Notes under the pieces: generated by a model | Told to the model about the DNA's origin: nothing | Seen by the model: only the letters and a program-made list of their open reading frames with translations | Databases searched by the model: none | Program-made: the position numbers and the translations under genes | NCBI RefSeq assembly: GCF_042652925.1 | Contig: NZ_JBHSHC010000154.1 | Span: forward strand, 1-64,000 | Source: Effusibacillus consociatus | GTDB taxonomy: Bacteria > Bacillota > Bacilli > Tumebacillales > Effusibacillaceae | Length of the DNA: 64,000 bases | Direction: 5' to 3' | Part shown: piece by piece, positions 32,894-40,910 of the stretch | Layout: each line of letters opens with the position of its first letter | How positions within the stretch are numbered: the first letter of the stretch is position 1

Positions 32894-33811
32894 ATGAAAG
32901 TAACAATTGTGGGTGCAGGAGCGGTTGGCGGGTATTTTGGCGGAAGATTGCAGCAGGCGGGTTTTGATGTTACCTATCTGGTCCGGGAAAAAAGGGCTGA
33001 ACAGTTGACGAAAACCGGGTTGATTATCCAGAGCCCTTGCGGCAATGCGGAACTGAAACCGAACCTTGCGGTTCGTGCAGAGGATATTGACGGGTGTGAC
33101 CTGATCATTCTCGGGGTAAAAAACTACCATCTACCGGGAACAATTGAGTCGCTTCGCCCGCTGGTGGAAAAGGGAGCCAAGATATTGCCCCTTTTAAACG
33201 GTGTGGAGCACTTTGATCTACTGGAACAGGAATTTGGGAAAGATGCAGTATTGGGAGGCATATGTCAAATCATTACGACCCTTGATGCGGAAGGGCGAAT
33301 TTTGCATACCGGTAAGCTGCATAACATTATATTCGGTCCTCTTCAACCAAGCCAAAGAGAATTCTGTGAGCACTTGGCGGATTCGGCGAAGGACGCCAAT
33401 ATGAGCTTACAGTTGAGCGAGGATGTTCGGGTGGATATCTGGAGCAAGTATGCGTTTATTACCGCATTCTCCGGGGTGACGACAGCCAGTCGTCTTTCGA
33501 TCGATCAAGTGTTGATGCATGAGCCGACCACAGAGGTATTTCGGCTCGTACTAACTGAAATGTGGGATTTGGCGAAGGCTAGAGGCGTTCAACTGTCCGA
33601 AAGATTTGTTGAGAATTTCATTGAGCAGATGTATAAGCTTCCTGCAGGTTCAACTTCTTCCATGCATCAGGATTTCCGTAAGGGGTTGACATTGGAAGTA
33701 GAAAGCCTGCAGGGAGCCGCAGTACGGCTTGCCCGGCAGGCTGGAGTGGAAGTGCCAACGGTACGAACGTTGTATGGGTTGATAAAACCGTATGAAAATG
33801 GAGCTTCGTAG
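32894..33811 (+). CDS. panE: 2-dehydropantoate 2-reductase (ketopantoate reductase)
   Basis: The enzyme reduces ketopantoate to pantoate with NADPH in coenzyme A synthesis. The Rossmann motif is VGAGAVGGYFGGRL at the N-terminus. Other family positions are LGVKNY, LLNGVEHFD, the catalytic lysine in DIWSKYAFI, and SSMHQDFRKG near the end. ATG 32894 lies behind AGGGGAAGGGTG. The longer frame from 32858 is not supported by a ribosome site. The protein has 305 residues. Some PanE-like proteins act on other 2-keto acids, so the substrate is likely but not certain. Confidence 0.88.
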   Translation: MKVTIVGAGAVGGYFGGRLQQAGFDVTYLVREKRAEQLTKTGLIIQSPCGNAELKPNLAVRAEDIDGCDLIILGVKNYHLPGTIESLRPLVEKGAKILPLLNGVEHFDLLEQEFGKDAVLGGICQIITTLDAEGRILHTGKLHNIIFGPLQPSQREFCEHLADSAKDANMSLQLSEDVRVDIWSKYAFITAFSGVTTASRLSIDQVLMHEPTTEVFRLVLTEMWDLAKARGVQLSERFVENFIEQMYKLPAGSTSSMHQDFRKGLTLEVESLQGAAVRLARQAGVEVPTVRTLYGLIKPYENGAS

Positions 33812-33816
33812 CAATT

Positions 33817-34518
33817 TTACGGTAGATCTATCAGCATAAACTCCGCGCTGGACTCAGTGGCAAAGGAAAGGTCCGTCATGTTTTCGATACGGGCGGCATC
33901 GCCTTGGCTCATCTTTTCTGATCCGTTCAGTGTGAGTTCGCCATCAATTACAAACAGGTGTGTTCGGCGTCCCTCTTCCGACTGATGAGAGAGATTTGTT
34001 CCCGCCTCCAAGACGGACAGATAGATGGTCATATCTTGATGAATATGCAGATTGCCTTCGAATTTGCGGTTTGAAACGACCGGGAGCAGCCGGCCGATTT
34101 TTGCTTCCCGCGGGAAACCTTTTTGTTCGTAGGACGGGGTTAGCCCTTTCGTATCCGGCAGAAACCACATCTGCAGAAGATGGGCAGGGGTGTCCGTGGA
34201 CGGGTTCACTTCAGAATGATAGATTCCCGTTCCGGCTGACATCCGCTGCAGTTCCCCAGCTCGAAGGATTTCCCGGTTGCCGGCGCTGTCCTCATGCATC
34301 AGTTCCCCGCTGATCATGTACGTAACGATTTCCATCTCCGCGTGCGGGTGCATTCCAAACCCGGTTTCCGGCTGAATAATGTCATCGTTCAGTACACGCA
34401 TAGGGCCAAACAGACGGTTGTTGGGATCATAATATTCGGCGAAGGAAAAACTAAACCGACTTGTGAGCCATCCGTGTTCTGCAAGGTACCGTTCATTTGA
34501 GCGGATGATGCGAATCAT
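33817..34518 (-). CDS. Pirin-family bicupin protein
   Basis: The 233-residue double cupin resembles YhhW/pirin. The metal ligands are in GFGMHPHAEMEIVTYMISGELMHEDSAG, and the PIMR-like sequences RAGELQRMSAGTGIYHSE and LLQMWFLPD are typical. YhhW-type pirins can oxidise quercetin-like flavonols. ATG 34518 is chosen because AAAGGAGG lies just upstream. It is divergent from a YodB/HxlR-type regulator gene with an operator-like repeat between them. Confidence 0.88.
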   Translation of the reverse strand: MIRIIRSNERYLAEHGWLTSRFSFSFAEYYDPNNRLFGPMRVLNDDIIQPETGFGMHPHAEMEIVTYMISGELMHEDSAGNREILRAGELQRMSAGTGIYHSEVNPSTDTPAHLLQMWFLPDTKGLTPSYEQKGFPREAKIGRLLPVVSNRKFEGNLHIHQDMTIYLSVLEAGTNLSHQSEEGRRTHLFVIDGELTLNGSEKMSQGDAARIENMTDLSFATESSAEFMLIDLP

Positions 34519-34568
34519 TGAAAAAACCTCCTTTTGGTTTGGAAAATGTTTTATAGGCAAAAATAAAT

Positions 34569-34597
34569 TGAGTTACTTACTTTTGTTTAGTATAATA
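34569..34597 (+). promoter_or_regulatory. Promoter with TACT-N7-AGTA operator (YodB-like)
   Basis: TTGAGT (34569-34574) and TATAAT (34592-34597) are 17 bp apart. The inverted repeat TACTTTTGTTTAGTA (34579-34593) fills the spacer and touches the -10 box. It resembles boxes bound by YodB/CatR-type HxlR regulators, which respond to quinones and diamide. The pirin gene on the other side may share it. Confidence 0.55.
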
Positions 34598-34658
34598 AAG
34601 GTGTCGACTAACGGTTGTCAAGTGTTCTATGATATGATAATGAAAAGAGGTGATCAGG

Positions 34659-34967
34659 ATGGATTATACAACCATGTGCCCCAAGTATGAGGCGGGTATT
34701 GAAGTGCTCGGAAAGCGATGGACCGGTTTGATCATTCGAGTCCTGTTAGGCGGACCAAGACGCTTTCGGGACATTAAGGAAATTGTTCCCGAAATGAGCG
34801 ATAAAATGCTGACCGAACGTCTCAAGGAATTGGAGGCCTTAGGAATTCTCACCCGGCACGTTTATCCTGAGACACCGGTACGGGTTGAATATGAATTGAC
34901 CGATAAAGGCAGAGATCTGGAACCGGTTGTGGAGGCCATTCAATCTTGGTCTGAAAAGTGGATGTAA
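34659..34967 (+). CDS. HxlR-family winged-helix regulator (YodB/CatR-like)
   Basis: The 102-residue MarR/HxlR-type repressor has its single conserved N-terminal Cys in MCPKYEAGIEVLGKRW, the position used by YodB and CatR to sense quinones or disulfide stress. The winged helix follows (FRDIKEIVPEMSDKMLTERLKELEALGILTRH). ATG 34659 is behind AGAGGTGATCAGG. It is expected to control itself and perhaps the divergent pirin gene through the repeat at 34579. Confidence 0.88.
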   Translation: MDYTTMCPKYEAGIEVLGKRWTGLIIRVLLGGPRRFRDIKEIVPEMSDKMLTERLKELEALGILTRHVYPETPVRVEYELTDKGRDLEPVVEAIQSWSEKWM

Positions 34968-34973
34968 TATGCG

Positions 34974-34997
34974 GGACACACATATGTGTGTCCTTTC
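34974..34997 (+). terminator. Palindromic terminator after the HxlR gene
   Basis: GGACACACATATGTGTGTCC is a perfect 20-bp palindrome followed by TTTCT. The T-run is short, so strength is uncertain. Confidence 0.6.
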
Positions 34998-35036
34998 TGC
35001 TGTACAGGGCTTTCAATTGGCGAGAAAGCCCCATTT

Positions 35037-35045
35037 ATGCTATAA
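35037..35045 (+). promoter_or_regulatory. Extended -10 promoter of gatCAB
   Basis: TGCTATAAT (extended -10) lies 42 bases ahead of gatC. A TTGGCG sequence about 18 bp upstream is a weak -35. Confidence 0.55.
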
Positions 35046-35087
35046 TCGGGGAATGGTTTTGGACGTTTACAGGGGTGGTGAAGACTG

Positions 35088-35378
35088 ATGTCAATAACGA
35101 AGAAAGACGTTGCACATGTCGCCAATTTGGCACGGCTGGCACTGAATGATAACGAAATGGAGCAGTACACCGAACAGCTGAACAAGATTCTCCAGCATGC
35201 GGAAGAACTGCAAAAGCTTGATTTGGACAATGTGGAGCCAACCAGTCATGTGCTTCCGATCCAGAATGTAATGCGGGAAGACGAATCCCGTGTATGGTTG
35301 ACCAATGAACAGGCGCTCGCGAACGCACCTGACGAGGATGCCGGACAATTCCGCGTACCGGCTGTGATGGAGGGGTAA
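35088..35378 (+). CDS. gatC: Asp/Glu-tRNA(Asn/Gln) amidotransferase subunit C
   Basis: The 96-residue subunit wraps around GatA and stabilises its contact with GatB. The family start ITKKDVAHVANLARLALN and the LDLDNVEPTSHVLPI and REDE positions are present. It is the first gene of the gatCAB operon, separated from gatA by one base. A strong GGTGGTG site lies ahead of ATG 35088. Confidence 0.95.
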   Translation: MSITKKDVAHVANLARLALNDNEMEQYTEQLNKILQHAEELQKLDLDNVEPTSHVLPIQNVMREDESRVWLTNEQALANAPDEDAGQFRVPAVMEG

Positions 35379-35379
35379 T

Positions 35380-36846
35380 ATGACTATTTTGGATGCATCG
35401 ATTCGAGATTTACATACAAAGATTCGGGATAAGGAAATCAAACCGTCGGAGTTGGCGGAAGCGGCGCTTCAACGAATCGAAGAGTCGGATAACAAGATCA
35501 AAGCGTATTTGACTGTTACCGCTGAACAGGCCTTGGCTCATGCGAAAAAATTGGACAACCTTCCAGACGGTGAGATTCCCTTGTTATACGGGATTCCGGG
35601 TGCAATCAAGGACAATATGTGCACCGAGGGCATCAAGACCACTTGTGCAAGTCAGATTCTTGCCAATTATATACCGCCTTATACCGCTACAGCTGTCAAG
35701 AAATTAAACGAACAGAACTACGTTCTGGCCGGCAAAACCAACATGGACGAATTCGCGATGGGTTCCTCCAATGAGAATTCTTCGTTCTTCCCGACCAAAA
35801 ATCCATGGGATCCCGAGCGGGTGCCGGGAGGTTCATCCGGCGGTTCTGCAGCAACTGTGGCGGCCGGACATGTTCCCTTTTCGCTGGGTTCCGACACAGG
35901 AGGATCGATTCGCCAACCCGCTTCCTACTGCGGAGTTGTCGGAATGAAGCCCACGTACGGACTCGTTTCCCGTTTCGGCCTGGTGGCGTTCGCGTCATCG
36001 CTTGATCAGATCGGTCCTTTTGCGCGTAATGTGGAAGACACAGCCGCCGTTCTCCAGGCGATTGCAGGATACGACAAGATGGATTCCACATCGGCAAAGG
36101 TTGAGATTCCGAATTATCTGGCTGCTTTGAACGGGGATATCAAAGGTTTGCGGATCGCAATCCCAGAGGAGTACTTTGCGGAAGGAATCGACCCGGAAGT
36201 GGCGGCTCGCGTAAAAGAAGCCATTAAAGTATTGGAATCTCAAGGGGCAATTGTTGAGGAAGTGACCCTGCCGCATACCAAATATGCGGTCGCGTGCTAT
36301 TACTTGCTTGCACCCGCAGAAGCTTCCTCCAACCTGGCCCGTTATGACGGAGTTCGTTATGGTGTGCGGGCGGAAGATGCGGAGAACCTGATCGATATGT
36401 ACAAGAAGACGAGGGCACAAGGATTCGGAGCGGAAGTGAAGCGCCGCATCATGCTTGGAACCTATGCGTTGTCTTCCGGCTATTATGACGCGTACTACCT
36501 TCGTGCACAGAAAGTTCGCACCTTGATCAAGCAAGATTTTGACAAAGTGTTTGAGAAATATGATGTTGTCGTGTCTCCGACCGCTCCGACCGTTGCATTC
36601 AAGTCGGGTGAGAAGAGTCATGATCCGATGACCATGTACCTGAACGACATTTACACGATTCCTGTGAATCTCGCAGGACTCCCTGGCATCTCCGTTCCAT
36701 GCGGATTGGCTCATGGAATGCCTGTTGGTTTGCAAATCATCGGAAAAGCGTTCAGTGAATCCACGATTCTGAAAGTCGCTCACGCTTACGAGCAGCAAGC
36801 GAAGTTGAACTTGCGTCCCGCTTTGGCAGGAGGTGTACGATCATGA
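35380..36846 (+). CDS. gatA: Asp/Glu-tRNA(Asn/Gln) amidotransferase subunit A
   Basis: GatA is the amidase that releases ammonia from glutamine for amidation of misacylated Glu-tRNA(Gln) or Asp-tRNA(Asn). The amidase-signature catalytic residues are visible as the lysine in PGAIKDNM, and the serines in GGSSGGSAA and GSDTGGSIRQPA. The length of 488 residues is normal. Its end overlaps gatB by 4 bases. Confidence 0.97.
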   Translation: MTILDASIRDLHTKIRDKEIKPSELAEAALQRIEESDNKIKAYLTVTAEQALAHAKKLDNLPDGEIPLLYGIPGAIKDNMCTEGIKTTCASQILANYIPPYTATAVKKLNEQNYVLAGKTNMDEFAMGSSNENSSFFPTKNPWDPERVPGGSSGGSAATVAAGHVPFSLGSDTGGSIRQPASYCGVVGMKPTYGLVSRFGLVAFASSLDQIGPFARNVEDTAAVLQAIAGYDKMDSTSAKVEIPNYLAALNGDIKGLRIAIPEEYFAEGIDPEVAARVKEAIKVLESQGAIVEEVTLPHTKYAVACYYLLAPAEASSNLARYDGVRYGVRAEDAENLIDMYKKTRAQGFGAEVKRRIMLGTYALSSGYYDAYYLRAQKVRTLIKQDFDKVFEKYDVVVSPTAPTVAFKSGEKSHDPMTMYLNDIYTIPVNLAGLPGISVPCGLAHGMPVGLQIIGKAFSESTILKVAHAYEQQAKLNLRPALAGGVRS

Positions 36847-38285
36847 CCCAAGCAACAGCAACACAATTTGAGACGGTCATCGGGCTTGAAGTCCATGTGG
36901 AAATGAAAACGCAGTCCAAAATTTTCTGCGGATGCTCGACCCATTTCGGAGCTCCTCCGAATACAAACGTATGCCCGATTTGTCTGGGACATCCCGGCGT
37001 GCTGCCGGTATTGAATCGCGGTGCATTGGAACTGGCAATCAAAGCGGCAACCGCATTGAACTGCAAGATCGCCGAGGAAAGCAAGTTTGACCGCAAGAAC
37101 TATTTCTACCCTGATTCACCGAAAGCGTACCAGATTTCACAGTTTGATAAACCGGTCGGAGAGCATGGCTGGATCGAAATTGAAGTGAACGGCCAGACCA
37201 AACGAATCGGCATCACCCGTGTCCATTTGGAAGAAGATGCGGGCAAATCGACTCACGCTGCGGATGGGACTCATACGCTGGTGGATTTCAATCGTGTAGG
37301 AGTCCCTTTGATCGAAATCGTATCCGAACCGGATATCCGTACGCCTGAAGAAGCTCGCGCTTACCTTGAGAAACTCAAGGCGATCATGCAATACTGCGAC
37401 ATCTCGGATGTAAAGATGGAAGAAGGATCGCTTCGCTGTGACGCGAACATTTCACTCCGTCCATTCGGACAAAAGGAGTTCGGAACCAAAACGGAACTGA
37501 AAAATATGAACTCCTTCCGAAATGTGCAGCGGGCTCTGGAATACGAACAAGAGCGTCAGGCAAAGGTATTGAGTGAAGGCGGAACCATCATCCAGCAAAC
37601 GCTTCGCTGGGATGATGCAAAGAATGAAACCATCGTGATGCGATCAAAAGAAGAGGCACACGATTACCGCTACTTCCCGGAACCGGATCTTGTCAAAATG
37701 ATCATCAGTCCGGAGTGGGTACACAAAATCCGTGAAACGATTCCGGAGCTGCCGGATCAACGGAAAGCCCGTTATGTCGAGCAGCTTGGACTGCCTTCTT
37801 ATGATGCCGAAGTTTTGACTGCAACAAAGGCAGTGTCCGACTTCTTTGAAGCAACGCTGCAGCATACAGATAATGCAAAAGCGGCTTCCAACTGGATTAT
37901 GGGTGAACTGGCTGGACACTTGAACGAAGCCGGACTGGAAATCACCGATTCCAAAATGAAACCGGAACACCTTGGAAAGCTGATTGGACTTATCGACAAG
38001 GGAACCATCTCTTCCAAGATTGCAAAAACCGTATTTGAAGACATGTTTGCTACCGGCGGAGATCCCGAGAAGATTATTCAAGAAAAAGGTCTTGTGCAAA
38101 TCTCGGATGAAGGAGAACTTGCCAAGATCGTGGACGAAGTGATCGCGAATAATCCTCAATCGGTGGCGGATTATAAAGCGGGTAAAGAGAAAGCATTGGG
38201 CGCGCTTGTCGGCCAGGTAATGAAAGCGACCAAAGGCAAAGCCAACCCGCAAATCGTGAACAAGCTTCTAATGGAACGACTGTAA
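36843..38285 (+). CDS. gatB: Asp/Glu-tRNA(Asn/Gln) amidotransferase subunit B
   Basis: GatB binds the misacylated tRNA and activates its side chain with ATP. Family positions are VIGLEVHVEM, the zinc-binding CGCSTHFGAPPNTNVCPICLGHPG, KNYFYPDSPKAYQISQF, EDAGKS and EGSLRCDANIS. A C-terminal YqeY-like tail domain completes the 480 residues. It overlaps gatA by 4 bases (ATGA). An unusual set of inverted repeats follows before dgkB. Confidence 0.97.
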   Translation: MTQATATQFETVIGLEVHVEMKTQSKIFCGCSTHFGAPPNTNVCPICLGHPGVLPVLNRGALELAIKAATALNCKIAEESKFDRKNYFYPDSPKAYQISQFDKPVGEHGWIEIEVNGQTKRIGITRVHLEEDAGKSTHAADGTHTLVDFNRVGVPLIEIVSEPDIRTPEEARAYLEKLKAIMQYCDISDVKMEEGSLRCDANISLRPFGQKEFGTKTELKNMNSFRNVQRALEYEQERQAKVLSEGGTIIQQTLRWDDAKNETIVMRSKEEAHDYRYFPEPDLVKMIISPEWVHKIRETIPELPDQRKARYVEQLGLPSYDAEVLTATKAVSDFFEATLQHTDNAKAASNWIMGELAGHLNEAGLEITDSKMKPEHLGKLIGLIDKGTISSKIAKTVFEDMFATGGDPEKIIQEKGLVQISDEGELAKIVDEVIANNPQSVADYKAGKEKALGALVGQVMKATKGKANPQIVNKLLMERL

Positions 38286-38431
38286 ATAATCCCAAGAAAG
38301 TGACGTGAAGCTATCGATGCGAATTCCGAGTACTTTCTTGGGGACCCAAATAATAGAGAGAATGGGTCTTGCCCCGATGGTGGGACCCGAATCGTTTTCA
38401 TGGGACGTCAATTCTCAGGAGGTAATGTCTT
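38286..38431 (+). other. Structured intergenic region between gatB and dgkB
   Basis: CCCAAGAAAGT (38290-38300) can pair with ACTTTCTTGGG (38330-38340). Then GGGG-ACCCA pairs with TGGGT-CCCC, and a further TGGGACC follows before AGGAGGT. No T-run follows the first hairpin, so it is not a simple terminator. It could be an mRNA-processing or regulatory leader. No known riboswitch is recognised. Confidence 0.45.
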
Positions 38432-39316
38432 GTGAGCAAGCAGAGGGCTCGGCTGATCTATAATCCTTCATCCGGAAAAGAAATGATGCGTCAGCACTTG
38501 CCTGAAATTCTGGATATTCTGGAATCTGCAGGACTCGAGACATCCTGTCACATGACCAAAGGTTCAGATGATGCCAGGGAAGCTGCCGTCAAGGCTGCAG
38601 CAGATGAATTTGATTATGTGATCGCTGCAGGAGGAGACGGTACCGTCAACGAAGTTGTAAACGGTTTGTCATCTGCTCCGATTCGCCCTACTCTCGGAAT
38701 CCTTCCTGCCGGCACCAGCAATGATTTGGCAAGAGCTCTCAGAATTCCGCGCAATCTCGTGAAGGCGGCCAAACAACTCACCAAGTTTCAGGTACGGCCA
38801 CTCGATGTGGGACAGGCAAATGACCATTTTTTCATCAATATTGCAGGGTGTGGACGAATAACGGAGATCACGTACGAAGTGCCCAGTAAAATGAAGACCG
38901 CCCTCGGTCAGTTGGCCTACTACATGAAAGGTCTTGAGAAAATTCCGCAGCTTGGGGCGATTCATCTTGAAGTGGAAGCGCCAAACTTTGGTTTTTCGGG
39001 GAAAGCGATGCTCTGCTTGATTTGCAATTCCCGGCGGGTAGGCGGATTTGAAAAACTCGCTCCGGAAGCCGAACCGGATGACGGATTGTTTGATGTGATT
39101 CTTATCAAGCAGTCAAGTATTCCTGATATTGTGAAACTTGCAACACAGGCTTTGCGAGGTGAACACATCCACAATCAACGAGTGATGTATTTTCAGACTG
39201 ACCGGTTGAAAATAACATCCAACGAGCGCGTAGATTTGAATTTGGACGGGGAGTACGGCGGCTCATTGCCTAAGGAGTTTCGTGTGCTGAAGCATCATTT
39301 GCGGGTATTGGTCTGA
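38432..39316 (+). CDS. dgkB: Diacylglycerol kinase DgkB
   Basis: This soluble lipid kinase recycles diacylglycerol from lipoteichoic acid synthesis into phosphatidic acid. The nucleotide-binding motif is AAGGDGTVNEVVNGL, and RLIYNPSSGKE at the start, GILPAGTSNDLARAL and the C-terminal DGLFDVILI and LNLDGEYGG are typical. The length of 294 residues is normal. GTG 38432 lies 8 bases behind AGGAGGT. Confidence 0.92.
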   Translation: MSKQRARLIYNPSSGKEMMRQHLPEILDILESAGLETSCHMTKGSDDAREAAVKAAADEFDYVIAAGGDGTVNEVVNGLSSAPIRPTLGILPAGTSNDLARALRIPRNLVKAAKQLTKFQVRPLDVGQANDHFFINIAGCGRITEITYEVPSKMKTALGQLAYYMKGLEKIPQLGAIHLEVEAPNFGFSGKAMLCLICNSRRVGGFEKLAPEAEPDDGLFDVILIKQSSIPDIVKLATQALRGEHIHNQRVMYFQTDRLKITSNERVDLNLDGEYGGSLPKEFRVLKHHLRVLV

Positions 39317-39412
39317 AAGAGTTCTAAAACATTTCTCCCATCATACACATTTTTACAGGGCGCCATGGACTGGCTCGTGTACAAGATTCGTGCAGGTCGG
39401 GGGGAGATGGAG

Positions 39413-39757
39413 ATGCAGGATTTTCTTTCCAGATTTTATGAACTGGACCAATTAAAGAAAATGGTTGATCGGGAATTGGAGAAAATGAAGCGGATTTTGC
39501 TGGAGAGCTTTCCAGAACCGGTGGAGCAGCAATTCGGCCGGTACCAGCTGAAAATTTATCAGCAAGACCGGGGGTCTTTTGATCTGCAAAAAATCTTTCC
39601 GCTGCTCCCGAACGAGGAATTGCGTCTCTTTGTCTCGAATCCGAACAATGCCAATATTAAAGAACTGGCAAAAAAGGGTGTCCTGCAGGAAACGCAATTG
39701 GACGGAACCTACATTTCAAAGCCTGTATCGATTGTTTCAGTGAAAGAAATCGAATAG
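39413..39757 (+). CDS. Conserved-looking protein of unknown function
   Basis: The 114-residue soluble protein has a coiled N-terminal half (RFYELDQLKKMVDRELEKMKRILLE) and a mixed C-terminal half (LFVSNPNNANIKELAKKGVL). GGGGGGAG lies 8 bases ahead of ATG 39413. An upstream in-frame ATG at 39365 has no ribosome site. It lies between dgkB and a tRNA-Gln with its own terminator. I do not recognise the family. Confidence 0.65.
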   Translation: MQDFLSRFYELDQLKKMVDRELEKMKRILLESFPEPVEQQFGRYQLKIYQQDRGSFDLQKIFPLLPNEELRLFVSNPNNANIKELAKKGVLQETQLDGTYISKPVSIVSVKEIE

Positions 39758-39788
39758 CGGAACCGCGCAACTGTATTCTTCATGCAGA

Positions 39789-39812
39789 AAGCCCCCTGAT
39801 GGGGGCTTTTCT
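39789..39812 (+). terminator. Terminator before tRNA-Gln
   Basis: AAGCCCCC pairs with GGGGGCTT around TGAT, followed by TTC. It is nearly symmetric and could also stop the minus-strand tRNA transcript. Confidence 0.8.
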
Positions 39813-39822
39813 TACTGGACGA

Positions 39823-39897
39823 TGGCTGGGGAGGAAGGGCTCGAACCTTCGCATGACGGAGTCAAAGTCCGTTGCCTTACCGCTTGGCTACTCCCCA
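39823..39897 (-). tRNA. tRNA-Gln (anticodon TTG), second copy
   Basis: On the minus strand, acceptor TGGGGAG pairs with CTCCCCA, the anticodon loop is CTTTGAC and GCCA ends the gene. The body is identical over the D arm and anticodon arm to tRNA-Gln at 77-151, while the acceptor and T stems differ. Confidence 0.95.
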
Positions 39898-39982
39898 AGA
39901 ACCGTGGTTAAGGAGATCCGTTCAGTAGAATGCACAATTCTCGTTTTTTTCATTCATGATTTGTGAATAAAGCCACTGTCTT

Positions 39983-40138
39983 TCATTCCGCCCGGACGGG
40001 CAATTGATCAAGCTCATGTTCCAAACGATTTAATTTGCGCTCCAGCTTTTTGATGAGCTTGTCGAGCTTTCCGAGTTTATACTCCGCATCGTTCTTTGCC
40101 ATCTTCACCGTTTGGAAGAGAACATATTCATTAGACAA
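39983..40138 (-). CDS. Small coiled-coil protein (51 residues)
   Basis: TTG 40138 lies behind AAAGGGAGG. The product is highly charged and helical (YKLGKLDKLIKKLERKLNRLEHELDQL) with leucine heptads. It has no recognised family but is in good coding context in an otherwise empty 400-bp gap between tRNA-Gln and the FTCD-C-like gene. It is probably a real small gene. Confidence 0.55.
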   Translation of the reverse strand: MSNEYVLFQTVKMAKNDAEYKLGKLDKLIKKLERKLNRLEHELDQLPVRAE

Positions 40139-40307
40139 CGTGGTTTCCTCCCTTTATGGAATGTGTAACCCCCCAAGTTACTTATTAAAAGATTCGAGGC
40201 GTATTAAGTGTAAATGTCGGTCGCGGGAAGTTATTTCTATATTCGACCGGATGTACGATAACTGGTTCTTTTTGGTGTATACTAGGGAAACGGAAGCAGG
40301 TGGGCGT

Positions 40308-40910
40308 ATGGAACAGATTAACAATACAAAATGTTATGTAGACTATACGGTAACTGATTTTTGTACGGAAGTGGGCCGGCCCGAACTTCCGAGTCCAACA
40401 GGTGGGGCCGTGATCGGAGTGGTTGGGGCACTGCTGGCAAGCCTAACTGTTCTCATCACACGTGTGTCGGAGAAGCATTCCTCACCGCCTGATAAGGAAA
40501 GCTGGAGTGGCTTTGCGGAAGAAGCCTGGGAGCTGCACAGGAAACTTCTTCGCTTCGCGGAAGAGGATATACAGGATACGGCAAGCATTATGAGTGGGGA
40601 AGGACCTGCTTGTGTACGTAAACAAGTGGCGGCACCTGCAAAAATTGCATCTGCATTGGTGAAGCTTCTCCGGCTGGTTGAGGGGGTCTCCGGTCGGGTT
40701 CATCAGTCCGTCCGATCGGACGTCCTTGCAATTGCGCATTTGGGACGCGGGGCTGCCGATGCGATTTTTGAAATTGAAAAAAACGACATTGAATGGGGCG
40801 GTGGCGGAGATGCCACACTGCTTGCCCGGATTGAAGAATGGCGAATACAGGCCCATGAGGCAGCCGGCCGAATTTTACATAAGGTAAGGGAAAACGAATG
40901 GCAAAAGTAA
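40308..40910 (+). CDS. Cyclodeaminase/cyclohydrolase-family (FTCD-C-like) protein
   Basis: The 200-residue, mostly helical protein has the family start LPSPTGGAVIGVVGALLASLT, corresponding to the folate-binding first helices of formiminotetrahydrofolate cyclodeaminase and FchA. Members make methenyl-THF or hydrolyse it. This one lacks the formiminotransferase part, so a methenyl-THF cyclohydrolase or unknown role is possible. ATG 40308 lies behind GCAGGTGGG. The ORF extends back to 40035 without support. Its stop overlaps rlmD by 13 bases, so the two are coupled. Confidence 0.75.
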   Translation: MEQINNTKCYVDYTVTDFCTEVGRPELPSPTGGAVIGVVGALLASLTVLITRVSEKHSSPPDKESWSGFAEEAWELHRKLLRFAEEDIQDTASIMSGEGPACVRKQVAAPAKIASALVKLLRLVEGVSGRVHQSVRSDVLAIAHLGRGAADAIFEIEKNDIEWGGGGDATLLARIEEWRIQAHEAAGRILHKVRENEWQK

